Source: Mesorhizobium amorphae CCNWGS0123
GTDB taxonomy: Bacteria; Pseudomonadota; Alphaproteobacteria; Rhizobiales; Rhizobiaceae
Length of the DNA: 64,000 bases
Assembly (NCBI RefSeq): GCF_001686985.1
Contig: NZ_CP015322.1
Coordinates: 868,001 to 932,000 of the forward strand
Direction: 5' to 3'
The notes beneath the pieces were generated by a model, which was given only the letters and a program-made list of their open reading frames with translations, searched no databases and was not told where the DNA came from. Positions 25,727 to 35,396 of the stretch are shown here, one piece after another. Positions within the stretch are counted from its first letter, which is position 1, and every line of letters begins with the position of its first letter. The position numbers and the translations under genes were made by a program.

Positions 25727-26961
25727 AGATAACCCCCTCAAATCCGTCTGCGCCAATCGGGAATGAACCCCGTCTTCGGACGATCGTTCCCGTTCTTGGC
25801 ATGACGCAAATACTCGCATGGGGGTCCTCCTTCTTTCTGCTGGGCGTACTGGAGCAGCCCATCGCCTGCGATACGGGGTGGCCGGTGGCCTGGATTGTCG
25901 GTGGCCTTTCACTCGGCCTGCTCGTAGCCGGCATCGTCTCGCCGCTTGTCGGCGACAAGATCCAACGGTTTGGCGGTCGCCTTGTGCTGGCGACGAGCGC
26001 CGCCTTTCTTGCTGCCGGGTTAATCGGCTTGGCGCTCTCTCCCAACCTGCTGATCTACATCGTCTCATGGCTGGTGCTCGGTGTCGGCATGGGCGCGGGT
26101 CTCTACGACCCGGCATTCGCGACGCTCGGCCGCATATACGGCCAGCGTGCGCGAACCGCGATTGCGACGCTGACCCTATTCGGGGGCTTTGCCAGCACCA
26201 TCAGCTGGCCGCTCTCGGCCATGCTCGTCTCCGAGTTCGGTTGGCGCAGCGCATGCCTGATCTATGCGGGCATGGATCTGTTCGTGCTGCTGCCGATCTA
26301 TGTCTTTGCGCTACCGAAAGAGCAGAAACGAGAGACACGAGCCGTCGTCGCAAGCGATCGCGGGGACTTGGGCGAGCGCCCTCTACCGCCAGGATCGAGG
26401 CTGCTGTTTATGCTAATGGTGCTCGTCATTACCATCAGCTCGATCAGCTCAACACTGCTTTCCGTCTATCTCCTGACAATCCTTCAGGCTCGTGGCATCG
26501 GGCTCGCCGCCGCGGTCGCGCTCGGGGCGATTGTCGGGCCATGTCAAGTCGGCGCACGGGCGATCGACATGGCAATCAGTCGCTTCCATCATCCGATCTG
26601 GACGAAGATTGCCTCGACCGTATTCGTTGCCGTTGGAGTTGGCCTTCTGTGGGCGAACGCTCCAATCGTGACTGTAGCACTCGTATTTTACGGGGCGGGA
26701 ATTGGCTTAGAGTCCATCGCCCGCGGCACGCTGCCGCTCGCCGTCTTTGGTGACGACCTTTACCCATCGATCATGGGGCGCATCGCCATGCCGAGCCTGA
26801 TCATGCAGGCCGCATCGCCCTCGCTGGGAGCACAGCTGATCACGAGGCTCGGTACGAACGGTGCGCTCGCCATGCTGTTTGCGGTGGCGATCATAAATGT
26901 GTTGTTGGTTCTGGCTCTTTTCGGCACGCTAGAGAAACCAGGAACTGCGGACCGTGTTTGA
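25723..26961 (+). CDS. Major facilitator superfamily transporter
   Basis: 412 residues with about 12 hydrophobic segments (for example MTQILAWGSSFFLLGVLEQP, GGLSLGLLVAGIVSPLVGDK, VSWLVLGVGMGAGLYDPAF) and a central hydrophilic loop (LPKEQKRETRAVVASDRGDL). It is an inner-membrane secondary transporter; the substrate is unknown. The GTG at 25723 overlaps the stop of the fdxB-derived frame in GTGA, so translation may be coupled to that remnant. That suggests the fdxB tail came from the gene originally preceding this one. Confidence 0.85.
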   Translation: MKITPSNPSAPIGNEPRLRTIVPVLGMTQILAWGSSFFLLGVLEQPIACDTGWPVAWIVGGLSLGLLVAGIVSPLVGDKIQRFGGRLVLATSAAFLAAGLIGLALSPNLLIYIVSWLVLGVGMGAGLYDPAFATLGRIYGQRARTAIATLTLFGGFASTISWPLSAMLVSEFGWRSACLIYAGMDLFVLLPIYVFALPKEQKRETRAVVASDRGDLGERPLPPGSRLLFMLMVLVITISSISSTLLSVYLLTILQARGIGLAAAVALGAIVGPCQVGARAIDMAISRFHHPIWTKIASTVFVAVGVGLLWANAPIVTVALVFYGAGIGLESIARGTLPLAVFGDDLYPSIMGRIAMPSLIMQAASPSLGAQLITRLGTNGALAMLFAVAIINVLLVLALFGTLEKPGTADRV

Positions 26962-26984
26962 GATCAATCCCTCGATCCGATCAT

Positions 26985-27610
26985 TCAGGGGGATACCGCC
27001 GATTTGGCATTCTGAGGTAGCGTGACTCGGCTGATCGACCCGCTCCATCGAGGATCAGTCCGCCGCGGCCGGTGGTCAGATTGAGCTTGTGACCGTAATC
27101 GACGTCGCGGCTGCCCTTGACGATGATATCGGTATGCGGCTCGAACAGGCTCACCAGCTTCTCGCCGGCCGGGACCGGCTCGCGTGCTAGGCCCCGCTGT
27201 TCGGTCTGGGCGATGATCCGCTCGATCAGCGGCCGGTAGTGGCGGACTTGGGCCTGCCTGTCGCATTGGAAAATGTTACCGCGCGGGCTCGTTGCCTCAC
27301 CTAAAATGTTACTCGTGAAGGCGCATGCCGCCATGATGCCTTCACCACCAGGGAGGCATCTTGAAGACGAAGATGACACATGCCAAGCGCATGGAACTGG
27401 CCAATCCTGTCAGCTGCACAGCCGCCTGCTGGAGATAGCCCAAGGTGGTGCGTGTGATCCTGAGCAGCTCGCGGTAGTGCTTCACCCGTTTCGGGCGGCC
27501 GCGGGTATATTCGATCGCCCGGGACCGCTTCTTCGCCGCGCGGCAGTGATCGTGCCATGGGCCGGCGCTGCCCAGTGCATCCGCGTGCTGCAACAGCTGC
27601 ACCATCACCC
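26985..27610 (-). pseudogene. ISNCY-type transposase, central fragment
   Basis: The minus strand encodes AAKKRSRAIEYTRGRPKRVK and HYRELLRITRTTLGYLQQAA (27460-27560). In another frame it has RHYRPLIERIIAQTEQRGLA and SLFEPHTDIIVKGSRDVDYG followed by HKLNLTTGRGGLIL (27020-27250). This is the middle of an IS5-like/ISNCY DDE transposase, with frameshifts and both ends missing. Confidence 0.65.
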
Positions 27611-27737
27611 CGGACAGCGTCCCATAACAGGCTGCTTCTCTATTCGGCGTGTGGAAGTTAAACGCTTTCGAGCTTTTCCGATTTACCGGCATTTGATGTC
27701 TTTCGCGGGCTCTTGCTACTCTTCGGGATCGGCGCCT

Positions 27738-28330
27738 TGGGCCCTTCGTGCAGAAACGAATAAAGACTGCCTTCCTTGAAAGGCTGTCCTCGAGACTAGA
27801 TTCAGCAAAAATCGGCGACCCAATGGACCCACAGGTCAACTTTGGACCTATGGTGAGTGAACGCCAGTTGGAAATAGTGAAAGCTTATATTGCCAAAGGC
27901 CTCGCGGAGGGCGCGCGACTCGTTCACGGAGGACTTCAGCTGGACAGGCCGGGCTTTTATTTGCAACCCACGGTCTTTGCGGATGTGACAGACGAAATGA
28001 CGATAGCGCGAGAGGAAATCTTCGGTCCCGTTATGTCCGTGCTGGAGTTCAAAACCGAAGAGGAGGTAATCACACGAGCCAATGCGGCCGAGTTCGGCCT
28101 GGCGGCAGGGGTATTCACTAGTGACCTTACTCGAGCCCATCGGGTGGCCAAAGAATTCGAAGCAGGAACCTGCCACATCAACACCTATAATCTTGCGCCG
28201 GTCGAAGCCCCCCTTCGGCGGTTCAAAATTATCGGGGGTCGGTCGAGAAAATTCCGAGCTTGCGTTACAACACTATACAGAGATGAAGACGATCTATGTC
28301 TCGATGAATGATCTGCGAGCTCCATACTAG
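27738..28330 (+). pseudogene. Betaine-aldehyde dehydrogenase-like protein, C-terminal fragment
   Basis: It encodes about 190 residues of an aldehyde dehydrogenase: FLERLSSRLDSAKIGDPMDP, GFYLQPTVFADVTDEMTIAR, EEIFGPVMSVLEF, TCHINTYNLAPVEAP. A one-base insertion in the C run near 28208 shifts the frame; the proper continuation is FGGSKLSGVGRENSELALQH to the stop at 28330. The NAD-binding half and the catalytic Cys are missing. The NTYN...PFGG.K.SG.GREN pattern resembles BetB. Confidence 0.78.
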
Positions 28331-28354
28331 ACATAAATAAGAAATTGATATGAT

Positions 28355-28777
28355 CTCAATTGGCCGCCGAGATCGGCCGTGAGCTCAGCGCGATGTCGCA
28401 GTGGCTGGACGAGCATCGCGATCTGTTGAACCTGGTAACGCGGGACCTGCGCCGGCATGGGGTCAAGGGGACCGGCCGCGAGGGCCTGCCGGGGGAAGCG
28501 GTGCTGCGATGCGCGCTGCTCAAGCAGCACCGCCAGTTGAGTTATCAGGAGCCACAAGAAGAGCGGCCTCAAGGTCGAAGACATGGTCAAAAGCAAGTGG
28601 GTCTGTCGCAAGCTGCGCAACTTCCGCGCCGGCATCGAGGCCGGCATCTCCTGCCTCAAACGTGCCTACGGCTTCGGGCGCTGCACCTGGCGCGGGCTCG
28701 ACCACTTCAAGACCTATGTCTGGTCCTCTGTGGTGGCTTACAATCTCGCACTCTTCACCCGCCTCAAACCGGTCTGA
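28355..28777 (+). pseudogene. ISNCY-type transposase with internal deletion
   Basis: An N-terminal piece (MSQWLDEHRDLLNLVTRDLR, GLPGEAVLRCALLKQHRQLS) is joined near 28552 directly to the C-terminal piece KVEDMVKSKWVCRKLRNFRA, then GIEAGISCLKRAYGFGRCTW, ending TRLKPV. The whole centre is deleted. The fragment at 26985-27610 represents the missing central part of such an element but lies on the other strand. Confidence 0.68.
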
Positions 28778-28966
28778 CGCCACTCATCGGGTCGCGCTCA
28801 GTGGCACGCCGGCGGGCGCTGGCCGATACCCTATGCTGGCATGGCCGCTGCAAATGCTCTCGCTCGCGGTCTGCACGCCTCGTGCCACCACGCGCTGCTG
28901 CGGCGCGGCAATGAACGTGAGAGCGCGCATTGCATCGCCTGAACTGCTCCCGGATGTTGGGCCGTT

Positions 28967-29020
28967 GCCTCATCTGATTTGCTCCCCGCAGTTTTGGGGC
29001 GGGAGCAAATCAGATGAGGC
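28967..29020. repeat. Perfect 20-bp palindrome at the IS left end
   Basis: GCCTCATCTGATTTGCTCCC at 28967-28986 is repeated in inverted orientation at 29001-29020 with a 14-base loop. It covers the IS left end and stops 8 bases before the transposase start. As RNA it would form a strong hairpin sequestering the region just upstream of the start codon. Confidence 0.85.
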
Positions 29021-29028
29021 GGATAAGC

Positions 29029-30528
29029 ATGGCGACGCGGGATGAGCTGGTGAAGGTGGTAGCGGCGCGCTACGCCCGAGGCGATCGGGCAGAGAAGTCG
29101 CGCATTCTCGATGAATTCGCGGCGGTAAGCGGCTTTCACCGCAAGCATGCCATGCGGTTGCTGCGGAATGGACCACCGGCGGAGCGTTCGGGCCCGCGAC
29201 CGGAGCGCCGGCTTTATGACGACGCGGTGCGCGAAGCGCTGATCGTGCTCTGGGAAGCTTCGGACCGCATCTGCGGCAAGCGTCTAAAGATGCTGATACC
29301 GATTTTGGTGGAGGCGATGGAGCGTCACGGGCATCTGCATCTAACCGCCGAGATCCGCACACGGTTATTGGCGATGAGCGCGGCGACGATCGACCGCGCC
29401 CTTCGCGAGGTTCGAGACATCGCTGGTGGGCCGAGACGCCGTCGCAGTACAGCGTCCACCGCGCTGCGGCGCAGCATTCCGATCCTAACCTTCTCCGATT
29501 GGCAGGATCCTCCGCCTGGATTCGTCGAGGCCGACCTGGTGGCGCACAGCGGACCGACGACGCGGGGAAGCTTCATACAGACGCTTTGTCTTACCGACGT
29601 CGCGAGCGGATGGACGGAATGCGCGCCCTTGCTGGTGCGTGAACAGAAGCTGTTGAGCGAGGTGCTGACGGTATTGCGGCGGCTCCTGCCATTTCAGCTT
29701 CTCGGATTCGACACGGACAATGACAGCGTGTTCCTGAACGAGACGATACGCGACTACTGTCTGGATGCCGGCATCGAGTTCACCCGCTGCCGTCCTTACC
29801 GCAAAAATGACCAGGCCTTCGTCGAACAGAAGAACGGCGCCGTGGTGCGACGCATTGTCGGGTATCGCCGGCTCGAGGGGCTCGAAGCCGCTGCTGCCCT
29901 TGCACAGCTCTATTCGACGGTTCGGCTGTTCGTGAACTTCTTCCAACCCTCCTTCAAGCTGGCCGGAAAGGAACGGGACGGCGCCCGCGTGCGCAAGCGC
30001 TATCACCCTGCGGCAACACCTTGCCAGCGACTGCTGGCAGATCCACGCACGCCTGAACCGGTTCGTGCCAAGCTTGCGCAAACACAGTCGAGGCTGGACC
30101 CGGTAAAGCTGCTGCAGGAGATGCGATCGGCGCAGCAGCGCCTGGTCAACATTGCCGATGAATCCTGCACGCCGGCGCTGGTGAGCGATCCGGCGCTGGA
30201 CCAATTCCTGTCCGGTCTGCGAACGGCTTGGAAGGAGGGGGGAGTCCGCCCAACCGCACGAGCCAAGCCGAGGCAAAAGCGAGGGCGTCGCCGACCGGAT
30301 CCGCTCGTGAAGGTCACAGGCCAGTTGCGCGCGTGGTTCGACGAAGAGCCTTGGCGGACGAGCCGCGAATTACTGGTGCGTCTGCAGGCGGAGCAGCCGG
30401 GACAATATCCTGATCCGCTTCTGCGCACGCTGCAGCGGCGCTTGAAGATCTGGCGGAAGGAAAAGGCACACGCGATGGTGTTCGGCCCAATGCACGTCGA
30501 GTCGGCAATCGAGCTAATCGCGCATTGA
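29029..30528 (+). CDS. Transposase with integrase catalytic core
   Basis: About 499 residues from ATG at 29029, which has AGGCGGATAAGC upstream; an earlier in-frame ATG at 29014 lies inside the palindrome. It has an N-terminal winged-helix-like region (AAVSGFHRKHAMRLLRNGPP) and a DDE core (GFVEADLVAHSG, GFDTDNDSVFLNE, KNDQAFVEQKNGAVVRRIVG). The C-terminal domain is basic (RAKPRQKRGRRRP). The frame is intact, so this element may be active. Confidence 0.88.
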   Translation: MATRDELVKVVAARYARGDRAEKSRILDEFAAVSGFHRKHAMRLLRNGPPAERSGPRPERRLYDDAVREALIVLWEASDRICGKRLKMLIPILVEAMERHGHLHLTAEIRTRLLAMSAATIDRALREVRDIAGGPRRRRSTASTALRRSIPILTFSDWQDPPPGFVEADLVAHSGPTTRGSFIQTLCLTDVASGWTECAPLLVREQKLLSEVLTVLRRLLPFQLLGFDTDNDSVFLNETIRDYCLDAGIEFTRCRPYRKNDQAFVEQKNGAVVRRIVGYRRLEGLEAAAALAQLYSTVRLFVNFFQPSFKLAGKERDGARVRKRYHPAATPCQRLLADPRTPEPVRAKLAQTQSRLDPVKLLQEMRSAQQRLVNIADESCTPALVSDPALDQFLSGLRTAWKEGGVRPTARAKPRQKRGRRRPDPLVKVTGQLRAWFDEEPWRTSRELLVRLQAEQPGQYPDPLLRTLQRRLKIWRKEKAHAMVFGPMHVESAIELIAH

Positions 30529-30735
30529 TCGAATCCCAGCCCAGGGGACATTTTGGTGAGGCAACGGAAAGATCGTTCGGGAGCATTCCAGGGTGAGGCA
30601 ATACGGCTTCTCTCCCAGATTGCCGCGCTATACGCTGCCAAGCACCACCGGTTGCGCGGCCAAAACGACCCTTGAAACCTCAGAAAAACCGGCCTTGGCG
30701 AGTAGCGGAGACGCTTGCGCGCCTCCGCTCTCTCA

Positions 30736-30769
30736 GAACCGTGCGTGAACCTCTCAGCTCACACGGCTC
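30736..30769 (-). ncRNA. Group II intron domain V (intron 2)
   Basis: A 34-nt hairpin, minus strand GAGCCGTGTGAGC...GCACGGTTC, with the usual stem and AGAG-type apical loop. It follows directly after the maturase stop codon. Confidence 0.88.
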
Positions 30770-30772
30770 CCA

Positions 30773-32033
30773 TCAGGAAAACGTGCCGATCAGACCGAGT
30801 TGCCAGTGCACGAAGAGATCGGTGCGCTGCTTGACGATCCGTTGTAAGAACCGACTTGCCCGAGCCTTACCCCTGCCAAAGCGCTTGAACTTCCGCCTTG
30901 CCCACGCAAGCACCGTCTGATTGACGTAGCGAAGTATGGGCTGCAGCCCCGTTGGCGCGTACCGTCCATAATAGCTGATCCACCCCCTGAGGAGCGGATT
31001 GACCAGCCGGGCGATGTCGTCCAGCGAGAGCTGCGTCTGTCGGCGGATGTGCAAGTCCCTGATCTTTTCCCGCATCGCTCTCAGCGCCGAGGAACTGACC
31101 GCTGGTGTGAAGCCGCAAAACAGTCGCCCGCTTTGCGTTCCCCATACCGCGCGCGGTCGGAAACAATATCCGAGGAAGTCGAACGTCACGTTCGGATGTT
31201 GCCCTCTGCGTTTGGAGTCTCTGCAGTAGACGATCTTGGTCTTCGTCGGGTGCAGTTCCAGTTGGCATTCCGCCAACCTCGCCTGAAGCACAGCCTTGAC
31301 GGCTTCTGCTTCCTGCTCGGTCCGGCAGTGCACCAGCCCATCATCCGCATACCGACACCATGGGAGGTCGGGATGTGTCCGTTTCATCCACAGATCAAAC
31401 GCATAGTGCAGAAAAAGATTTGAAAGAAATCGGCGAAACCACGCCCCCTTGCGGAGTTCCGCAGTTCCGTTCAATCCTCTGTCCATCCTTTTCCATGGGC
31501 GCTGTCAGCCATCTCTCGATGTATAGTAATGCCTACTTGCTCTTTACGTGCCTGCGAACTGCCGTGAGCAGAAGCTCGTGCGAGATGTTGTCAAACAGAC
31601 CTTTGATGTCAAACTCCAGAACCCAATCATATTTCCAGCACCGCTGACGCGTGACCCCTACGGCATCGAGTGCCGATTTTCCCGGCCTGTAACCGTAGGA
31701 ATCTTTCAGGAAGATCTGATCGAGCTCCGGCTCGATGAGCTGCTTGACCACCATCTGCGCGATCCTGTCGCTCACGGTGGGCACACCCAAAATCCGCTGG
31801 CCCCCAGTCTTTTTGGGAATGGGGACGGCACGGACCGGTGGCGGAAAGTAGCTTCCCAAGCTCATCCTGTTCCAGATCCTGTAGAGATTCCTCCCCAGGT
31901 TGGCTTCGAATGCCTCGATCGTCTGCCCGTCCACGCCAGCCGCACCACCATTGGATTTGACCGCTTTGTAGGCTTCGTACACCAGCCGCTTATCGATCAT
32001 AAACGGCTTGTCTGTCGCATCTGTCGTTGTCAT
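30773..32033 (-). pseudogene. Group II intron reverse transcriptase/maturase, disrupted
   Basis: The N-terminal part starts MTTTDATDKPF at 32033 and contains SNGGAAGVDGQTIEAFEANL, YRPGKSALDAVG and EFDIKGLFDNISHELLL (reverse transcriptase blocks). A TAG at about 31533-31535 replaces the Trp expected in KW.LLYIERWLTAPM. After that a one-base insertion near 31435 shifts the frame. The remainder carries the active-site motif CRYADDGLVH, the maturase region LLRGWISYYGRYAPTGLQ and the end GLIGTFS at 30773. Two separate lesions make this copy unable to mobilise itself. Confidence 0.85.
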
Positions 32034-32880
32034 CCTGTTGCCAGTTGCTTCAAAATACGACCACCTGATCCGCCCCCTTCGCTCCAGCCCCATTACAGGA
32101 CCTTCGTCACTACTACGGGTCGATCCGCCCCAACTTCCTGCATCGGTACTCTCGCCTCACGGTGGTGTGCCGCTTGTGCTTCTCCCTTGGCATCAGAAAG
32201 TTGGTTCCTGCAGTTCCGCGCAAAAGCCTGCATCCGGCTCATGCCCCCTATACGCCGTCCACTGTCCGCCCAGTCATCAGGCTCCCGACGGACTTGTCCC
32301 GAGAGATCCATACGCCCTCGGTTTTAGTGGTATCAAAGAGTACTAACGACGCGTCATCGAAGGGTTTGCTTGCGCTCATCTTCCGGATGCCTACCTGCCC
32401 CAGATCATGTCCGCGGCTTTTGACCCAACGCTAACCACCATGGCTCTTCTACCACAGCAGCTTGGGCTGGTTTGAGACCCGCTCCTGAAAGCCGATCCCG
32501 AGGGGCCCACCCTCATCTTTCACGCAGCTTCTCAGCATGTTGTCAGTTCACCATCGAACCTCCTTCTGCTTGCTGCAGCACACTATGGACGGAAACTAGA
32601 CTATAGACTAGGGCTTTTGTCCGGACTTCTCGCCCAACGGCCCCACCGTTTCGTGGCTGACCTCCCGCGCTGACCACCTCCCGAGTACCCGGGCTTCTTC
32701 ATACTCCTCATGCGGTGACCGGATCCCACCTCGTCAACGTGAACGATACCGCGCATCTCCATCCACAACCTCTTGTCCGAAGCTGGACAAGAATGTCGGA
32801 AACCCGACGAAACGGTCGGTCGGGCCGACCTGTCGGTATTGGACGAGTGGCGTAACTCACAAAGGAGCGCCAACAGGCAC

Positions 32881-33374
32881 GCAACTTGCATGGGTCACGG
32901 CGGACGGCCGCAGTTGCCGCAGTGCATGATAAATATCGGTCTTCGTCATTCGGCCGCTGTTCTGGCTCTGATCGGCAAATTCCAGACCCTCTGTAACGTT
33001 GGATCTGGTCAAACAGGTACCTCCGAAATAAAAGCGCGAATTAGGTCGGAGTTCGTAACACCGAAGCGCTGCCGAGCGTGACGCACTCGGTTTTCAACAG
33101 GCCATCAACATGATGCATGAGCTGGTGCGGCTGGCGCAGCCCCTCATGCTCGCGCAGATCCGCGATGATCCTCTTCCGTAAACCGCTTTCTCTTCATCAG
33201 TCCGTCCTTCAATCGAGGTCGAACACTCAATTTGGTTTCAGTCGAAGAAACTACCCATGGCAGGTTATGGCCTTACGCTCGTCATCCCGAATGGAAAGAC
33301 CATCGGCAACGAGATCCGCCGAATCCTCGCCGACGCCGCCTAGCTCAGCTATTACGCGTCGCAGAGTCACAACT
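32881..33374. other. Region between group II intron and truncated oxygenase, no gene recognised
   Basis: About 490 bases without an assignable gene. It carries the probable 5' exon side of the intron and the deletion or insertion junction that removed the 3' part of the oxygenase gene at 33374. Confidence 0.3.
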
Positions 33375-34036
33375 TGGGCAAGTATCGTGAGGCTCCCGTA
33401 ATCGACGTGCGCGCCAATGCCAATGACGTTCTCCTCCACCCGTCCCGACTGCGTCGGGTAGCGAAGCAACCGTTGATAGGTGATCGGATCCGTTACCCTG
33501 GAGTCAAAAAAATCCCTGGACAGGTCGAGGCTCAGCGCGACTCCTCTTAAAAGTTTTGTCGCGAGGTCCTTCATCGCCTGGTGATAGCCAAATACGGTCT
33601 CACGAAACCCGGGCAGCGCCGACGGCCACTGGTTCGGACCGAAAAAGGGACGCTCAAGAGTAGGCCGTTCGGGGCCGATGTCAAAACACTCTTTCAAATC
33701 TTTTGTGTTCGTTGGATCTGTGTTTTCACCAAAGATCTCTACGTAACCCCGCAATGCAACTCCCGAATTGGCCATATGAAGTTTCAACTTCTCTTCAAGC
33801 GGCTGGTCAAAGAACGCACGGGCTTGGGCGAACGTATCGTCCACCAATTGTGCCGGCACGCTGTGGTTCTTCACGTACATAAAGCCAACGTTCTCGAATG
33901 CCCAGCGGATGTCCTTTGCCACGCCCGAAGCGCCGCTGTCATCCAGAAGCGGCCCTACATCGACAATGGGTATTTTGTCGAAGGATTGGCGTTGCGCGCG
34001 AAGCCTATCGTCGAGATCGGATTTGGTCATGGACAT
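33375..34036 (-). pseudogene. 2-oxoglutarate/Fe(II) oxygenase (isopenicillin N synthase-like), 3'-truncated copy
   Basis: It starts at ATG 34036 (MSMTKSDLDDRLRAQRQ) and follows the complete copy at 38901-39914 as far as GIGAHVDYGSLTILAQ, where homology stops at 33375. What follows in frame (VVTLRRVIAELGG) is unrelated. The iron-binding H.D pair (HVD) is present, but the distal His and the 2-oxoglutarate-binding Arg are lost, so the product cannot be active. The first ~15 codons differ from the complete copy, whereas 33375-33988 is nearly identical to 38958-39571 in inverted orientation. It still has a consensus sigma-54 promoter upstream. Confidence 0.85.
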
Positions 34037-34076
34037 TTTTCCATTATTTTTTAGGAAGTTACGAGCATTGTCTACA

Positions 34077-34094
34077 CGGCAAAAGTCGTGCCAG
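34077..34094 (-). promoter_or_regulatory. Sigma-54 -24/-12 promoter of the truncated oxygenase
   Basis: The minus strand reads CTGGCACGACTTTTGCCG, which fits TGGCACG-N4-TTGC with GG and GC exactly ten bases apart. The predicted transcript start is about 30-35 bases before the ATG at 34036. About 100 bp upstream a degenerate NifA-like site (CTC-N10-ACA, 34181-34196) is the only candidate activator site. Confidence 0.75.
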
Positions 34095-34541
34095 GTCAAA
34101 AATCTATTTTGTTTGAATGGCTTGCCAGTACGTGCCCCCGTTCCTGCCAGCATTACGGCGAAATTTTGTAACGATTCCAGCCTACTCCGAGTTTGCGACA
34201 AAACCCGGAGGAACCCTTCGATCCATCCCTGGGACAACGCCGCCCGACACCTACAGCGCGTTCGCTAGTCGCGTCTGCGACACGGTAATGGTCGGCCGGA
34301 TTCTTAGCATGCCAGTTAGTCATTGAAAGACATGCAGAAAATCAATTCTGCGTCTCTTTCCCGTGCTACTGGCACGAATGTTGAAGCTCCCCATTCGGTA
34401 GGCAGCAGCTGCCGACCGAAATTCATGTTGCGGCTAACTGCGATAATTTCGCTCTCCGCGGCTGTCGACCTCGGACAGAGGTGGTCGGCTGCGATCTCAA
34501 AGGCAAGGGCAGGGAGCAGGACAATAGTGAGGGCAAGTGCA

Positions 34542-35396
34542 ATGCGCACCAGCATTCAGTGGCTGAAGCACGACTTCTCCGCAGCATATAACCGCAAGTG
34601 GCCGCACGCCTATTTTCGCGCGCATTTAGCCCTGGACTATATGCTTCCAGATCGGGCCAAGGCGGTCTTCGAAAGGATCTTCGCTGACTATCGACGCGTC
34701 CGAAACAAGGCAAGGTTGAAGATTATTGATATTGGTTGCTCCTACGGGGTCAATGCTGCCTTGCTGCGCACCGATCTCGATCTCGACGATCTGTATGCGG
34801 CCTATCTGGGATCCAGGGGATCGCTTTCGGGCCGACACGAAATCGAGCATCGCGCCTTCTTTCGCAATCGCGGCCTTCGTGATGACATCCAGTTCGTCGG
34901 CGTGGATCCGTCATTCCGCGCCGTTCGCTATGCGCGAGATCAGGGCCTGTTGGAGGCCGGCATCCCCGCTAATCTGGAAACCCGGAACTTGACGTTCAAG
35001 GAGCGTTGCGCCATGGCGGATGCAGATATCGTCATCAGCACAGGATGTGTGGGATACGCCACGGAGCGAACCTTTGCACGCGTGTATGATGCCACGGCGG
35101 CATCACGCCCGTGGGTTGTCGCCTTCGCAATGCACCCCTTCAGGTATGACGACATCGCCGCGGCCCTTCGGGGGTTTGCGTTGGAAACCAGGCTCATAGA
35201 CCGGTTCAGACAACGTCAGCGCCGTTTTTCCACAACGATGGAACGGCAGGGGATCCTGACTGCTATGACTGAGATCGGCATTGAGGGTCGCTTGGAGCGC
35301 ACGACCGGCTATGTCTACGCATCATGCTACATCTCCGCACCACCCGGCGAAGTGCTCTACGGTGGAACTTTGGTCAGCGCCGCGAAATCACACTGA
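34542..35396 (+). CDS. Class I SAM-dependent methyltransferase
   Basis: 285 residues from ATG at 34542, preceded by GAGGGCAAGTGCA; an upstream in-frame extension to 34323 is unlikely to be translated. The Rossmann-fold SAM-binding motif I is LKIIDIGCSYGVNAALL (about 65-81). Further features are FVGVDPSFRAVRYARDQGLL and the motif-IV-like ADIVISTGCVGYATERTFAR. The acceptor substrate is not predictable. It is divergent from the truncated oxygenase, 500 bp away, so the two may have shared a regulatory region. A sigma-54-like sequence at 34366-34385 (TGGCACGAATGTTGA) has a poor -12 and I do not call it. Confidence 0.8.
   Translation: MRTSIQWLKHDFSAAYNRKWPHAYFRAHLALDYMLPDRAKAVFERIFADYRRVRNKARLKIIDIGCSYGVNAALLRTDLDLDDLYAAYLGSRGSLSGRHEIEHRAFFRNRGLRDDIQFVGVDPSFRAVRYARDQGLLEAGIPANLETRNLTFKERCAMADADIVISTGCVGYATERTFARVYDATAASRPWVVAFAMHPFRYDDIAAALRGFALETRLIDRFRQRQRRFSTTMERQGILTAMTEIGIEGRLERTTGYVYASCYISAPPGEVLYGGTLVSAAKSH

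Larger units (their letters stand above)
28965..30601 (+). mobile_element. Insertion sequence with integrase-type transposase (ISNCY-like)
   Basis: The left end begins TTGCCTCATCTGATTTGC; the right end read on the minus strand begins TTGCCTCACCCTGGAATGC, so the ends are imperfect inverted repeats. It is about 1637 bp long with one transposase gene. The right-end motif (GGTGAGGCAATACG, then GATTGCCGCGC) recurs as solo ends near 15905 and 49560. Confidence 0.7.
30704..32880 (-). mobile_element. Group II intron, nearly full length, with damaged maturase gene
   Basis: Read on the minus strand: a ribozyme region (domains I-IV, about 32880-32034), the intron-encoded protein (32033-30773), and a 34-nt domain V (30769-30736) with a domain VI hairpin ending near 30704. 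The 5' boundary is approximate; a GTGCCTG sequence near 32877 is the best candidate. Total length of about 2.2 kb is normal for bacterial group II introns. Confidence 0.75.

Noticed and set aside
34366..34385. Sigma-54-like sequence TGGCACGAATGTTGA upstream of the methyltransferase
   Set aside because: The -12 lacks the GC dinucleotide, the distance to the start is about 160 bp, and no NifA site is found upstream.
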